Origin: Turbatrix aceti
Taxonomy: Eukaryota; Nematoda; Chromadorea; Rhabditida; Panagrolaimidae
DNA: 64,000 nucleotides
NCBI GenBank assembly: GCA_963969345.1
Contig: OZ017767.1
Coordinates: 2,170,001-2,234,000, forward strand
Reading direction: 5' to 3'
Part shown: positions 10,546-21,583 of the stretch, piece after piece
Layout of the letters: each line of letters starts with the position of its first letter
How positions within the stretch are numbered: the first letter of the stretch is position 1
The notes under the pieces: model-generated
What the model saw: the letters and a program-made list of their open reading frames with translations, nothing else
What the model was told of the DNA's origin: nothing
The model's database searches: none
Position numbers and translations under genes: made by a program

Positions 10546-12127
10546 TTACTTGAGTTGACAGGTTACTTTTGTCTCGGCGTCTTCCATCGGGGATGCGTCG
10601 GAATTTTCATCGACGAAGCCGAACATGTCCATCGGGACCGGAATTTTGTCCAGTTCAAAAGTGGCTAAAAAATAATTTTTATAAAACTATTTTATTCATT
10701 TTAAATATTTAACTTACAGTCGAAGGTCGCATCCGGAGACTCTGGAACGTCGTCGCAAGAATCTGGCTTGAACATATTCTGGACGATCATGAGCAGAACG
10801 CTGAGCGGCGGTTCCTCGACCTCATCCGCGTCTTGCTGCCCGAACATATTCTGAATGATCGATAGCAGCACGCTGAGCGGCGGTTCCTCGGCCTCATCCG
10901 AGATCTGGGCAGGTGGATAGGGCATTTCGTCATAGCCGGCTTGGTCATCGAACATATTTTGGACGATCGATAGCAGTACGCTGAGTGGCGGTTCTTCGAC
11001 GAAATCAGAGTCGTCGGAAATGGAATCTTCGTCAGATGTGAGCTCTTGCTCCTGGGCATCCATATGGGCGGCTTCCATCGGATCTAAGCTGCCCGAGTTC
11101 TCGACGTCGGAGATATCAGCGTTCGATTCTTCCGAGTCCGAATCAGCTAAAAAAATTACATGAAAATTTTGTTTTAAAATTAAAACTAAAATTAGCTTAC
11201 AATCATCGGATTCAAAGTCGGCAGGCGTGCATCTTTTCAGTCCGTCAAACAGACTCTGAACATACAAAACCCGAGCGCTGTACGACATAGTCTCGGTTTC
11301 GGTCTCGATTTGCTGCTCGGCATCCGTGTTTGCGGTTTCGGTGTTCGGGCGTTCTTCGGTTTCACACTGGCTGGAGGAGTGACGGATCGTGATCGGGTGT
11401 GCCGTGGTCGGATCCGAGATCAGGGCAGGTGCCTGCGTGTTCGAGAAAGGTCCACAGTCGGCCATCGTATCGAGCAAGCCGGGAGTCGCGTGAAAACTGG
11501 CTGACGCGCTGTGATGCCTTTGGGCGTCTTTCATTGCGGCGGGAGACATGTCATAGCCTTCGGGGAACGATGCGTTGGCGGTCGGAGCATCGCGTTTTTC
11601 GTCCACGCCGCACGAGTTGAAAACACTGGAGATATCCGCGTTCGATTCATCCGGGTTCGAAGCATCGGAGTCGGCAGCAGTGCACGCCTTGAGGTTGTCT
11701 AGCAAACTCTGCACGTACCGAACTCGCGCGCTGAAGGACATTGGTTCTGTTTCAGCCTCGGTTTGCTGCTTGGCATCCGTGTTTGCGGTTTTCATTGGCA
11801 GTTTTTCAGTTGTATCCGAGTTCGAATTCTGGGCCGGCTCCGGATTGACAAGAGGTGCGGAATCCTCGGTGCCTTCAGGGATGACGTTGCTCGGGGCCGC
11901 ATTGGCCTTTGCCCAGAAGGCCTGGGCGCCAATCTTGGCCCTGTATGCCAAACCATTGGCATACTTGAGCCATCCGCTTTGGGAGGGCTTTTGTCGGAGA
12001 GTGCGGTCTAAAACGTATTCCATATTTCAGATTAAAATCACCTGAAAAACTTACGCCGCCGACCCGGCTTCTGGCACCGTTTCCTTAACAGTGCCCATAA
12101 AAGCACCAGAAAAAGAACCACTTCCAT
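10546..12127 (-). CDS. membrane-anchored acidic protein with internal repeats (family unknown)
   Basis: Four exons fit in phase: 12127-12055, 12007-11201, 11146-10718 and 10664-10546, giving 475 residues. The first exon encodes a hydrophobic start (MEVVLFLVLLWALL) followed by basic RKRCQK, a typical signal-anchor. The rest is acidic and Ser-rich. Two repeat types are visible. A SARVxYVQSLxDxLKxCT unit occurs twice, in exon 2. An EEPPLSVLL-[SM]-I-[VI]-QNMF unit of 16 residues occurs three times, in exon 3. Both units look like amphipathic helices or short linear docking motifs. A truncated tandem copy lies immediately upstream. I recognise no family, and no catalytic residue is apparent. Confidence 0.75.
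10770..10997 (-). repeat. three copies of a 16-codon repeat in coding sequence
   Basis: Copies lie at 10950-10997, 10842-10889 and 10770-10817, each exactly 48 bp. Each encodes EEPPLSVLL-x-I-x-QNMF with only conservative changes. The DNA of the copies is also close, so the amplification is fairly recent. The spacers differ in length and sequence. Confidence 0.9.
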
Positions 12128-12280
12128 GAGGAAGGGAAAAAAAAGAAGAATTTCAGAAACCATTGTTCTTAATTCGAATGAGTATAGAATGGTCAGTTTA
12201 GCGCTTTTCTATCCGACTCGCTTTTCTAGGACAGGCGGAGCTTGACACCTTGCTGGACAGCAGCTTTTAGGTCACCCGAG

Positions 12281-12600
12281 TCACAGCCGTGCCCGCCAAC
12301 AAGGCGTTGTTTGCCCGATCACGACGGCGCGCAATCGCACTGTGCTATTGGTGACTGCTGTATACGTGCCATCAGCGATCGCGCCCAGAGCCTGGGTGCC
12401 AATCTTGGCCCTGAATGCCAACTTTTTGGCTCGTTCGAGCCACCCGCTTCGGGCCTGATTTGATCGGAAGGTTCGACCTAAAACGTATTTCATATTTCAG
12501 ATTAAAATCACCTGAAAAACTTACGTCTCCGACCCTGCTTCTGGCACCGTTTCCTTAACAGTGCATATAGAAGCACAAGGAGGATCAACACCTCCATCAT
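12281..12600 (-). CDS. truncated tandem paralogue of the repeat-containing membrane protein
   Basis: Two exons fit: 12600-12525 and 12477-12281, giving about 90 residues. The start (MMEVLILLVLLYALL then RKRCQKQGRR) and the following SGWLxxAxxLAxRAKIGxQA block match the first exon and the start of exon 2 of the gene at 10546-12127. After that the frame diverges and stops, so all the acidic and repeat regions are missing. It may make a short anchored protein or be a pseudogene. Its promoter-proximal DNA is duplicated as well (12651-12735 matches 12181-12265). Confidence 0.55.
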
Positions 12601-13041
12601 GAAAGGAAAAAAAATAAAAAATTCTGCAGCAAACATGCTGCTAGAATCAAACATGTAAAGAATGACCAGTTTGCCGCTTTTCTATCCGACTCGCTTTTCT
12701 AGGACAGGCGGAACTTGTCAGCTTGCTGGAAACGACTCGAAATGACTCATTTAGGCCTAAAAAGTATAAAAAACGGTCGAAAAGACGAAAAAACGATCGA
12801 ATTTCTCCAAAACACAATTTTCCCCTCAAGACATAGTACTATCGTTACTCTACATACTGTACTATCTTACTTCTGTTCTTTCATTTTTCTCGTAGGGAAA
12901 AGTTCGTTCTGATCGTATTACTGTAGTTGTTGCCTTACGATTCTTTTCTCCACTGTCCTGTCGTTTGTCGTCGTACGCTGTCTTTTTGTATACCATTTTT
13001 CTTCATTTTTCATCTTCTGCTTTTGTTGTTGTTGATCTTTC
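12601..13041. other. intergenic: duplicated promoter-proximal DNA and a dispersed repeat copy
   Basis: The part next to the truncated paralogue (12651-12735) repeats 12181-12265. A dispersed repeat copy occupies 12731-12838. The remainder, up to the BTB start codon, is T-rich and shows no gene. Confidence 0.6.
12731..12838 (-). repeat. dispersed repeat copy A
   Basis: About 108 bp that match 21409-21516 in inverted orientation with only a few mismatches, including the stretch AAACGATCGAATTTCTCC. Neither copy codes for protein. It is probably the end of a transposable element present many times in the genome. Confidence 0.8.
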
Positions 13042-14253
13042 ATGGCTTCTCTCACTTCATTTCGATCTGCCAAACGGACGCGAGCTTCTTTCCAGTCCCC
13101 AGGCTACACCAATCGTCTTGACTGTGATGTCGTCTTCGTTGTTCGCCTAAATATTGTAAGTTTTTGTTATTTTTTTGTTATATTCGCATGAAATACGCGG
13201 ATTTCCTCATTTCTTAGAACATCTTGAAGCAGTATCGTGCCCACAAGATGCTGATGAATTTCCCCGAGTACACGGTACCGAAGCAATTTTGTGCCCACAA
13301 AGATGTGCTCGCCAAGAACTCGCCTGTCTTCAGGGATATGTTCGTAATGGACGAGAATCCGCATACGAGGTTCAACGAATTTGGCCAACAGGTTGGTTTT
13401 TATACAATCGGATGATTTTGGTTTACCTAAAATTTGAAAAACAACTTTTTTAGGTGATTTTCATCGACGACGTTTCATCCTTCGCTTTTGAATACATGAT
13501 GTATCTGATTTACGATGTCGACGTGCCCGATGAACTGAAATTCGGCATCATCTTCTGCACTGCCTGGCTTGTGGCCTATTGTGGTGAGTTTTTCATGATT
13601 TTGCCTGTCGTAATGCCAGTGATTGCTTTTTTAGCCGAGAAATACGAATTTGAGCCTCTGAAGGACGTTGTCCGCAGCTTCTGTCGCGATCCTCGTCATA
13701 CTTACTTTCGGCTTCTCACTTTCGCTCTCCGTTATCCTTTCCCTGGCGCCGAAGTGCTTCCTCGACTTACGGATAGAGCTTTTCTGGAAGGAGGTTGGTT
13801 TTTATACAGGTTCTTATAAAAAATATTTGTTGTTTGTCTTTCAGTCCGTGATGTCAGCGTTGAAGCTGTCAAGTATGCACTGGAGAACGTGCGCTACCCG
13901 ACGACGAACGCCGTTTTCAACTTTGTCATCAAATGGTCGTATCAGCGTTGTCTCGAGAGCCAGGTGTCACCTACGATTGCGAACCGACGCTCATTTTTGA
14001 TGCCTTTGCTTCAATTCATTCCTGGTCCCTATCTCAACCAGAAGCTCACCGAAAAGCCCCACATTTTGGAGTCTCTCGTCTCTGAAATCATGAATTTGGA
14101 ACCACGTATGACTTTGCACGAAAAACTTCAAATTCTGTAGGTTTTTCCTTTTCGTTCTCTCATTTTTTGTTGTTTTCATTTTGCAGGATGTGTAACGTCA
14201 GATGCAGCAGCCGAAAGCGAAAGGCCACCGAACGATTCTCTCCGAGCCCGTGA
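13042..14253 (+). CDS. BTB/POZ domain protein
   Basis: Six exons fit in phase: 13042-13155, 13218-13391, 13454-13583, 13635-13793, 13845-14136 and 14187-14253. The BTB core spans about residues 28-150: DCDVVFVV, then FCAHKDVLAKNSPVFRDMF, then the hydrophobic helix set ending LVAYCAEKYEFEPLKDVV. The remainder (VRDVSVEAVKYALENV...) is helical and could be a BACK-like region. The tail SSRKRKA is basic, which might be a nuclear signal. Such proteins often bring substrates to Cullin-3 ubiquitin ligases, but that role is inferred from the family only. Two more BTB genes follow in the same orientation. Confidence 0.85.
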
Positions 14254-14503
14254 TGAGCTTTGATAACTGCACGCTGCAGCCGGACGAAAATGCAATTCAC
14301 GACAAGATGATCCAGAGTCCGTCTTTTTTTATGATTTTTCAAATCTACTTCAAATTTTTCGATTTTGTCATTTTGTATTCATGTTATGTACCTTGGCTTA
14401 AATGCGTTTTTGCGATTTGGCTTTTTTGAGGCATCACACGTATTGTCGTGTCAAAAATATTTGAACACTGGTTTTTTGATATTTTTCACAATTGTTTTTT
14501 CGG

Positions 14504-15734
14504 ATGGTTGAAACCGAAAATAACAAAGCATTTGCGGCCAAGTTGTTCAACGAGAAGGAGCTGGCTGATGTCGTCGTCGTCATTGGTCAAGGCGAAGCTC
14601 AACAGGTTAGGAATATTTTTTTTTCGTTTTTGTACCTTTTTATTATTTCAGAAATTCTACGCTCACAAACTCGTCCTGGCTTCGGTTTCTGAAGTCTTCC
14701 AAAACCTTTTCTACAACGGTGGAAACGCCGACGCCGTCTGCGATACCGAGGGATTTCAGGCAAGTTTTTTTTCCGTTTTTTGCTGTTACAGATTTTTTTG
14801 CAGATTTTGGAGCTTCCCGATACCCCCGAGAAAGTCTCGGCTTTCGCTTTGAAAGTGATCTACGGTGTCGTGAAGAGCTGGGAATCAAAGCCATCCGAGG
14901 AAGGGTTTGCGTGCACCAAGGACAACGTCAACAAGGTTCTTGCCTTTGGTATGCCATTGATTTTTTGAGCTTTTTGCAATTTATTTTTTCAGCCAAGGAA
15001 TACAAAATCGACCAACTCAGAAAGTTTTGCTTGGAGCACCAAGCATCCGTCGTTCTTGCCCATGATAACTTCGATTCGGCCGACAAGGATCAGGGCTTTG
15101 AGATTGATCCACCGTACTCTATGTCCTATGGTCACCAGATGATGTATGTTTTTTTGGTTCTTTTTGCGTTTTGCTTGGTTTCCCGATATCCCATCTGAGT
15201 TTTCAGTATTCGTCCAAAAGAAGACATTTTTATCGATTACCTGTTTTTCTCCGATACAATCTCTTTTCAACGGTATTCGGTTTTTACTGGACTGAACATG
15301 GGCGATGAAATGATGGGTGAACGGTTTGACAGCGATGAAGACTGGCATCAGGAGTTTTGCATCAACGAAGTCTTCAAGAAGGACCAAGTTTATGTTTGGA
15401 ATTTTTATCCCAAGGATGTCTGTAGTAACAACGATAATATTCATTTTCTGACCCAAAAAGTAAGTTTTTTCCTCAAATTTTCTTCTTGGAATTCATAATC
15501 TTTGTTTTCAGATTACCTGCAAGAACTGCAAGGGAACGTATGGAGATCACACTGCTAAGGTCGGTTCTTATAAATAATTTTTATCTGGGGTTCATTTGGT
15601 GGTTTTAGTGTCCTACTGGGAAAAAGAAGGTCATGGAAGTTGTTTCGGAAGATGGAAAGTCCACTCTCGATGTCCTGTTTGCTGGTGGCTTTGAGAACCA
15701 CACCGTCAGCATCTCTTGCTACCGAATGGAGTAA
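14504..15734 (+). CDS. BTB domain protein, copy 1 of a tandem pair
   Basis: Seven exons fit in phase: 14504-14605, 14652-14759, 14804-14948, 14993-15143, 15207-15459, 15512-15559 and 15609-15734 (310 residues). The BTB core covers about residues 20-150 (LADVVVVIGQG, KFYAHKLVLASVSEVFQNLF, YKIDQLRKFCLEHQ). Exon 6, only 48 bp, encodes a Cys/His set C-x2-C-x6-H-x3-C that may bind zinc. The second intron uses a GC donor (GCAAGT at 14760), whereas its paralogue has GT. A GC-rich stretch at about 15808-15840 after an acceptor-like TTTTAG could be an alternative last exon. Confidence 0.85.
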
Positions 15735-16007
15735 TTCTAATGCAGATTTTGGTATTTTTTTAGAAATGTTTTTTTCTGAATTTTAAAACCGATCGTATGT
15801 TTTAGAAATGCGACCGACGACGACGCTGCGGCCAAGTTTATGCCTTTTTATTACGATTTTCCGTCATTTTTTTTTAAATTTGTGTTTTGACTAAAATCCG
15901 AGTTTGGTGTTTGTTTGACTTTTTGTGAAAAATCACACGTATTTGTCGTGCTGAAAATATTTGAACTAATATTGTCTTTTTTGATTTTTTTATGATTATG
16001 TTTTTGG

Positions 16008-17243
16008 ATGCTTGACAACAAGAACTTCGCACGAAATCTGTTCAACACGAAAGAGCAGGCTGATGTCGTCGTCGTCATTGGTCAAGGCGAAGCTCAACAG
16101 GTTAGGAATCTCTTTTTCTTCGTTTTTGTACCTTTTTATTATTTTAGAAATTCTACGCTCACAAACTCGTCCTGGCTTCGGTTTCTGAAGTCTTCCAAAA
16201 CCTCTTCTACAACGGTGGAAATGCCGACGTTGCCTGTGATGCCGAGGGATTTCAGGTAAGGTTTTTTTTTCCATTTTTTTGCTATTTCAGATTTTTTTTT
16301 CAGATCCTTGAACTTCCCGCTAGCCCTGAGAAAGTCTCTGTTTTTGCTTTGAAAGCGATCTACGGTGTCGTGAAAAACTGGCATTCCGACAAAAAAATTG
16401 ATCTGAAATGTACCGAAGAGAATATCGGCAAGGTTCTTGAATTTGGTATGTCAGAAATTTTTTTTGAATGGTTTGCAACTGTTTTTTCAGCCGAGAAATA
16501 CAAGAGTGATGAACTCAGAAAGTTTTGCGAGGTATACCAAAGAAAAGCTGTTTTGGATAGAAATGAGGATGACCCGCCTGCTGATGTCTTCGAAGAAGAT
16601 CAGAGTTTTTCAATTCTTCCGCTCTACTCGGCGTCGTATGGCCACCAGCTGATGTATGAATTTTGAATGTTTTTTTTATTTAAAAAAAATGGTCTACTTT
16701 TTTTAGTTTCCGTCCGAAGCAGGACATTTTCATCACCTACGTCAACTTTGGCACGACAGTCGAGTGCAAACGGTTCATCTGTTTCCGGGGTCTGAAGTTC
16801 AACGATTCGTACGAAAAGGAGCACGAGAAATTTGACAGCGATGAGGATTGGCTCGATGAGTTTCCCATCAACGCTGTCTTCGAGAAGGACGAAGTTTACG
16901 TCTGGAATTTCTATCCCAAAGATTGCATCGGGAATGAAGATTATCCTGTTTTTCTGACCCAAAAGGTAACTTTTTTTCTTGAATTTTTTTATGAAATTGA
17001 ATTCTTAAAATGAATATTTTTTTCAGATTACCTGCAACAAGTGCAAACGCATGTACGGCGATCACGCGGAGAAGGTAATTTTTTTTGTCGTTTCGTTCAT
17101 GTTTTTTGCTTTTTTTTCAGTGCCCCACAGCGAAAATCAAGGTGATGCAAATCGAATCACCCGACGGCGAATCTCAACTCGATGTGCTCTTCGCCGCCGG
17201 ATTTAACGGCGAGATCAGAATCTCTTCCACGAGACTCGAGTAA
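16008..17243 (+). CDS. BTB domain protein, copy 2 of a tandem pair
   Basis: Seven exons match the neighbour exon for exon: 16008-16100, 16148-16255, 16304-16445, 16491-16653, 16707-16965, 17027-17074 and 17121-17243 (311 residues). Exons 1 and 2 are almost the same in both genes (ADVVVVIGQGEAQQ, KFYAHKLVLASVSEVFQNLF). Later exons differ more, so the BTB part was either conserved or converted. The C-x2-C-x6-H-x3-C set and its 48-bp exon are kept. The C-terminal region (SYGHQLMFRPKQDIF ... VYVWNFYPKD) belongs to no family I recognise. Confidence 0.85.
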
Positions 17244-17328
17244 TTTTTCTGCATTTTTTTGTTGATTTTTGTTTCAAGCTGTTTATTGTTTTTAAAAAAA
17301 TGTCGATAATCGGCAGTTACCTATGCTT

Positions 17329-18067
17329 TCAGCATTTTCCACACGTTTTGGGGCATTGTTTGGCCATGACGGTGCTGTAGAGTGCGTTTGAGCACAGCGA
17401 AGTGTAGCTAGAGCAGTCGACGAGATCCGCGCAGGATGAAGTCGATGTCGTGGAAGACGAGCAACGTCCGCAGGTTGCTGGGCATTCTTGGGTCAGGATG
17501 GTGTAGTAGAGCGTGTTGCTGCAGAGATACGCCAGAGACGCGCAGTTGCTGGCGACGTCGGAGCCTGGGAAAAAAATTGTATTTTTTTTTGTGAAAAAAA
17601 ATCGTAATACTTTTTTTGCTGAAAAAAATCGTAAAACTTTTTTTGTCTAAAAAATTTGCAAAACTTTTTTTATTGAAAAATTTGTAAATTTTTGTTTTCG
17701 AAAAAACATTAGACATACATGAGCTCGAAGAAGTAGAACCACAGAATCCACAAGTTTTGGCACAATCCTGCTGCATGAGAGTTGTGTAGAGGGAGTTTTG
17801 ACAGAGGCTGGAAATAGACGCGCAGTTCGAAGCCGAGTCGACACACGTGGACGATGACGTCGAATTCGTCGACGAGCTGGTGACCACCACAATTGTTGCA
17901 GCAGTTGAAGCGACCACCGAGGTCGTAGGACAGCAGAGTGAGTCCGTGCAGGTGTATCCCGTTTGGCAGGATGGAATGCAGGGTCCCATACTGCCAGCGC
18001 AATCCGCGGATACTTGGGATGCGGAAAGGATCACGGATGCGAGGACAAAGAACACGGCTTGCTGCAT
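17329..18067 (-). CDS. secreted protein with three ShKT domains
   Basis: Two exons fit: 18067-17719 and 17564-17329 (194 residues). MQQAVFFVLASVILSASQVSA is a signal peptide. After a short Cys-rich block (CAGSMGPCIPSCQTGYTC) and a Ser/Thr linker come three ShKT-type six-cysteine domains, each ending in C-x2-TCG-x-C. The intron falls inside the second domain, right after its first Cys is begun. ShKT proteins in nematodes are secreted or cuticular; in some the domain blocks potassium channels, but nothing here shows such activity. A TATA box sits about 45 bp upstream. Confidence 0.88.
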
Positions 18068-18109
18068 GGTAGAAAAAAGGATGTGTAGACTGTCCAAAAA
18101 TCCCCCAGG

Positions 18110-18118
18110 TTTTTATAC
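18110..18118 (-). promoter_or_regulatory. TATA box of the ShKT gene
   Basis: On the minus strand the sequence reads GGTATAAAA, about 45 bp before the start codon. That spacing leaves a very short 5' UTR, as seen in other secreted-protein genes of this window. Confidence 0.6.
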
Positions 18119-18604
18119 CCCATGCCGGGTCTGTTGGACAAACAAAAATTTGGAGGAAACGCAAAGGTGTAAAAAATCCCCTTCTTCCCGGAAAAGGAGC
18201 CTAAAAGATCTCCGGGTGCTTGTTTGAACAACGTAACGGTTTAGATAAGCTTCTGTCTTTTTGCTTTATGCGCTCGAACAAAAAATGTAAAGTTCCGTCT
18301 GGATACAAAGACTCGTGCCTGGGATAACACACCTGGCTTCCGGGAAGACAGGTGCACGCGTCAGAAACGATACCTCCTGGAAAAACGGACACAAACAGTA
18401 TGAAAAATGCTTTGTTGATTCTCTTTGCAAAACAAAAAATGAACGTAAGATGATAACAAGTATCAGAAAAATACGATAGCAATACCCCTCAAATGTTATT
18501 CCCCCGTTTTTACTATTACCAATATCTCTCGCCGCGAAAAAATTTTAGGCTTTTCTTGCTTTTTTGTCCACTCTTCACCTTTTCAACCGGGTTTATCCAT
18601 CGTT

Positions 18605-21140
18605 ATGCCTCCAAAGGTGGTTTGGTAAGTCATCTCTAACCTTGTTCAATACCCCGAGAATCCATTTTTAGGCCGGATGAAATAGTCAACAAGCGGGTAG
18701 CTGTGCTGACGCCAGCGGAAGCTTATGAGTTTCTCAAAAAAGTGGAAATTGAGTTAGCGGGTGATCTCCCGGCTGCCGAGCACGTCTCTGTACGAAAGGT
18801 TCCCATACCAACTACGCTCGCGGAAGAACGTCAGAAAGTGATTGAACTCGACCTCCTGCAGCAGAAACGCGATGCCCGGAGGGAAGAACTCGAAGAAGAC
18901 GTCGAGCTCACCGCAATCCGTGAATCACAGGAAAAGTTTGGTCACTACGTGGAGAAGGGAGTGCTCCAGTCTGACGGTCTGCCGAGATGGATGCTGACTG
19001 CCGTTTTCCGGGCTGAAATGGTCAAGAATCGTAAGACTGCAGAAGGCAGCAAGAAAATGGGGTCTTCTCTCTTTCGGCGCATTGACAACATGCGAAACAA
19101 CGAAATCAGTGCCAAGGATATTCAAGTGAGTTTTTTTTGAGATGGATAAAATAGGCCAGAACAGGAAAGGCAAAAAAAACAGGGGAAATAGGCCAAAAAT
19201 AACTATTTTTCGTTTTGGGATATTTTGGTACGATTTTTATGAATATTACTTTTTTTTCTACCGTTTCTATCGTAAGCTGCAGTTTTACTTTTCTGATTTT
19301 TGTTTGTTTTCATGTTCGTTTTATTACTTTTTACTGTACATTTACAGTTTTTAGTTTACTTTTCAAATTTAGGCCTGTGGGTTACGATCTTTCCTCTCTT
19401 TTCGCAGGTTTTTTGTTTACTTTGCACATTTTTTTCTTCATACCATTTTTGTACGTTATCATGCGCGTTTTTTGTATTTGCTTACCAATTATGCGTATAG
19501 GGACGCTTTTTTGTCTCAATGCAGGCGTTTTTTTTCAATTTTTGGCCCATGAAAACACAATTGAGCCTGTTTGTACCAATATTTTTTTCAGAGAATCATC
19601 GAAGGCTCCGACGACGAGGAAGCAGTCGAAAATGGCAACGGCAACAGTTCGGGTGAAAATTTCATGGATGTGGATTCGGTTACGCCCACCATTAACGCTA
19701 AAACCGTGAAGGTTGGTTTTCGGCTTAAAATTTTGGATTTTTGATGTAATTTTGCTATTTCAGACTGAAATGAACTCTGACACGGATACCGACGATGATA
19801 TGGAATCTCCGAAGGATATCAAGAAGGTGTACGCGCTGTCCAACAACATGAAGGTTCGTTTTTCTTTCAAAAATGATTTTTATGGCTTTTTCTGTTTTTC
19901 AGTTCCCAGAGCCGACGGAACCCGACGAATCCGCGGTATCCTTCGCCGACAATTCTGCCAAATTCAAGGCGGCGTTTGAACTTGCCCGGAAACGTCGCCG
20001 AGTTGTCGCGACGTTTAACGCGACTCCGGACGGCGGCGTGGAAGTCAACACGATGGACGGAGATCAGTGGGAGCAGCTCAACGAAGGCGGCGTCACGAAT
20101 CTGGCTTTCACGGACGAAGCCATCAGGTACGGCCTGGGAACGGAGCGTGAAAAGCCCCGTGGCGATACTCCGGACGAAGTCCTGCGACTGTATCACACGG
20201 GTGACATTGCTCCTGCTTCGGAGAAACTTTTGGGTGACTCAAAAATTCTCAAGACTCAAAAAAGTGATCATCGGACGACTGAAAAAGTGACAGAATTCAC
20301 GGATTTGGACATTATCAAAGATCGCGACTTTCGACGCAAGCTTTCTGAACTCAATCCGACAGGTGAAGAAGTGGTTGAGGAATTTGAAGGGACGACGCTG
20401 GAAGAATGGGGAATTCCGACGGATCGCGTGCTGCAGTCGATGTGGACCGAAGAAGAACGCGAATTGAATGGATTCATCGACGACGTCAAAAAGAGGAATG
20501 AGTCTTTTGATCGCCAGCGGGTCAGGATCCAGCATTTACCTGTTCAGGTAATTTTTATTTTTTTTTGTATAAAATTTTTTTTTGTTTTTTTAAATTAACA
20601 AAAATTTTTTTATTTTTTTAATTAAATTTTTTAAACAATTTTTTTCGTATTGTTTTTTAAATAAAAAGTTATGCATTTTAGGTCCCCAAAAAGGCCCTTC
20701 CACCCCTGCTCTCCCCGGAAGAATCCGACCGCTACGAAGCCCTCCTCAACAACGAAGGCGCCTTTGCCAAGCAGCGAGTCACCAACGTCGTCTTCAACGG
20801 CTCTGGCAAACGACTTCTTCGTGACAAGAAGATGGAGTGTCGCCTCAAGGTCAACCGGACTCTCGTCTCCGGCTGCATCGAGTTCCTCGAGGCCCAGAAA
20901 GCGGCCTATCGGACGGTGAAAGACATCGACGCTGCCTTCAAGTCGCTCTCGACGCTTCCACTGACTTTCCTGGAGAAGCAGAACATCATCAACCACGCTC
21001 CCGACACTCTTCCCGGCATCCTGTGCATGCTCGATGATTCCGGAGCTCGCTTTTCCAAGGAACATCTTGCGCTGCTCGAAGAAACGTGTAAGAATCTTTA
21101 TCCGAATGACCCAGTCATGCCCATGGCCATGGAAACCTAG
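18605..21140 (+). CDS. 595-residue protein with a C-terminal RPC9/Rpb4-like domain
   Basis: Six exons fit in phase: 18605-18624, 18672-19125, 19592-19711, 19764-19853, 19903-20547 and 20682-21140. The N-terminal third is charged and helical (TLAEERQKVIELDLLQQKRDA). The middle is acidic (DSDTDTDDDMESP) and the centre carries a basic KRRRVV patch. The last 90 residues contain SLSTLPLTFLEKQNIINHAP and GARFSKEHLALLEE, which resemble the HRDC-like domain of RNA polymerase III subunit RPC9 (CRCP) and Rpb4. Known RPC9 proteins are far shorter, so this is either a lineage-specific fusion or another protein with the same fold. The domain call is by eye only. Confidence 0.7.
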
Positions 21141-21408
21141 TCAGGCGGTGCAGAATCAGTTGGCGGATAAATAATTTGTTTTTGTTTGGTTTTGTTTTGT
21201 TTGAAGGGTTTTTTTAATGAATTGTTGTTGTTTTTGTTTGAACGGTTTTTTCATGCGGATTCTTTCATTAAATTGGTTGCAATTATTTGCTCTCTGATTT
21301 GGGCACATGCGGACAGTATTTTCGGGTTCGGATCGGGTATCCGAAAAAACAATTTTCAGTTTCGGTTTCGGGTATTCGGAAATCAGATTTTGGGTCCTAA
21401 AAAATGAA

Positions 21409-21516
21409 TACTATGTCTTGAGGGGAAAATTGTGTCTTGGAGAAATTCGATCGTTTCTTCGTCTTTTCGACCGTTTTTCGCACTTTTTAGGCCAAAATGA
21501 GTCATTTCGAGTCGTT
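21409..21516 (+). repeat. dispersed repeat copy B
   Basis: It matches copy A at 12731-12838 in the opposite orientation. Just upstream (about 21320-21405) lies a run of TTCGGGTTCGGATCGGG-like, self-similar sequence. That pattern is common at the ends of non-autonomous DNA transposons and may belong to the same element. Confidence 0.75.
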
Positions 21517-21583
21517 TTTTCTTCAGTCAACCAAACACCAATAAAAAGAGTAAAAATTAAAAAAAACATAACAATTCGTATAA

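Noticed and set aside
19215..19709. Phe-rich frame in the long intron of the RPC9-like gene
   Set aside because: It is the T-rich intron read as Phe/Leu; the flanking exons splice in phase around it.
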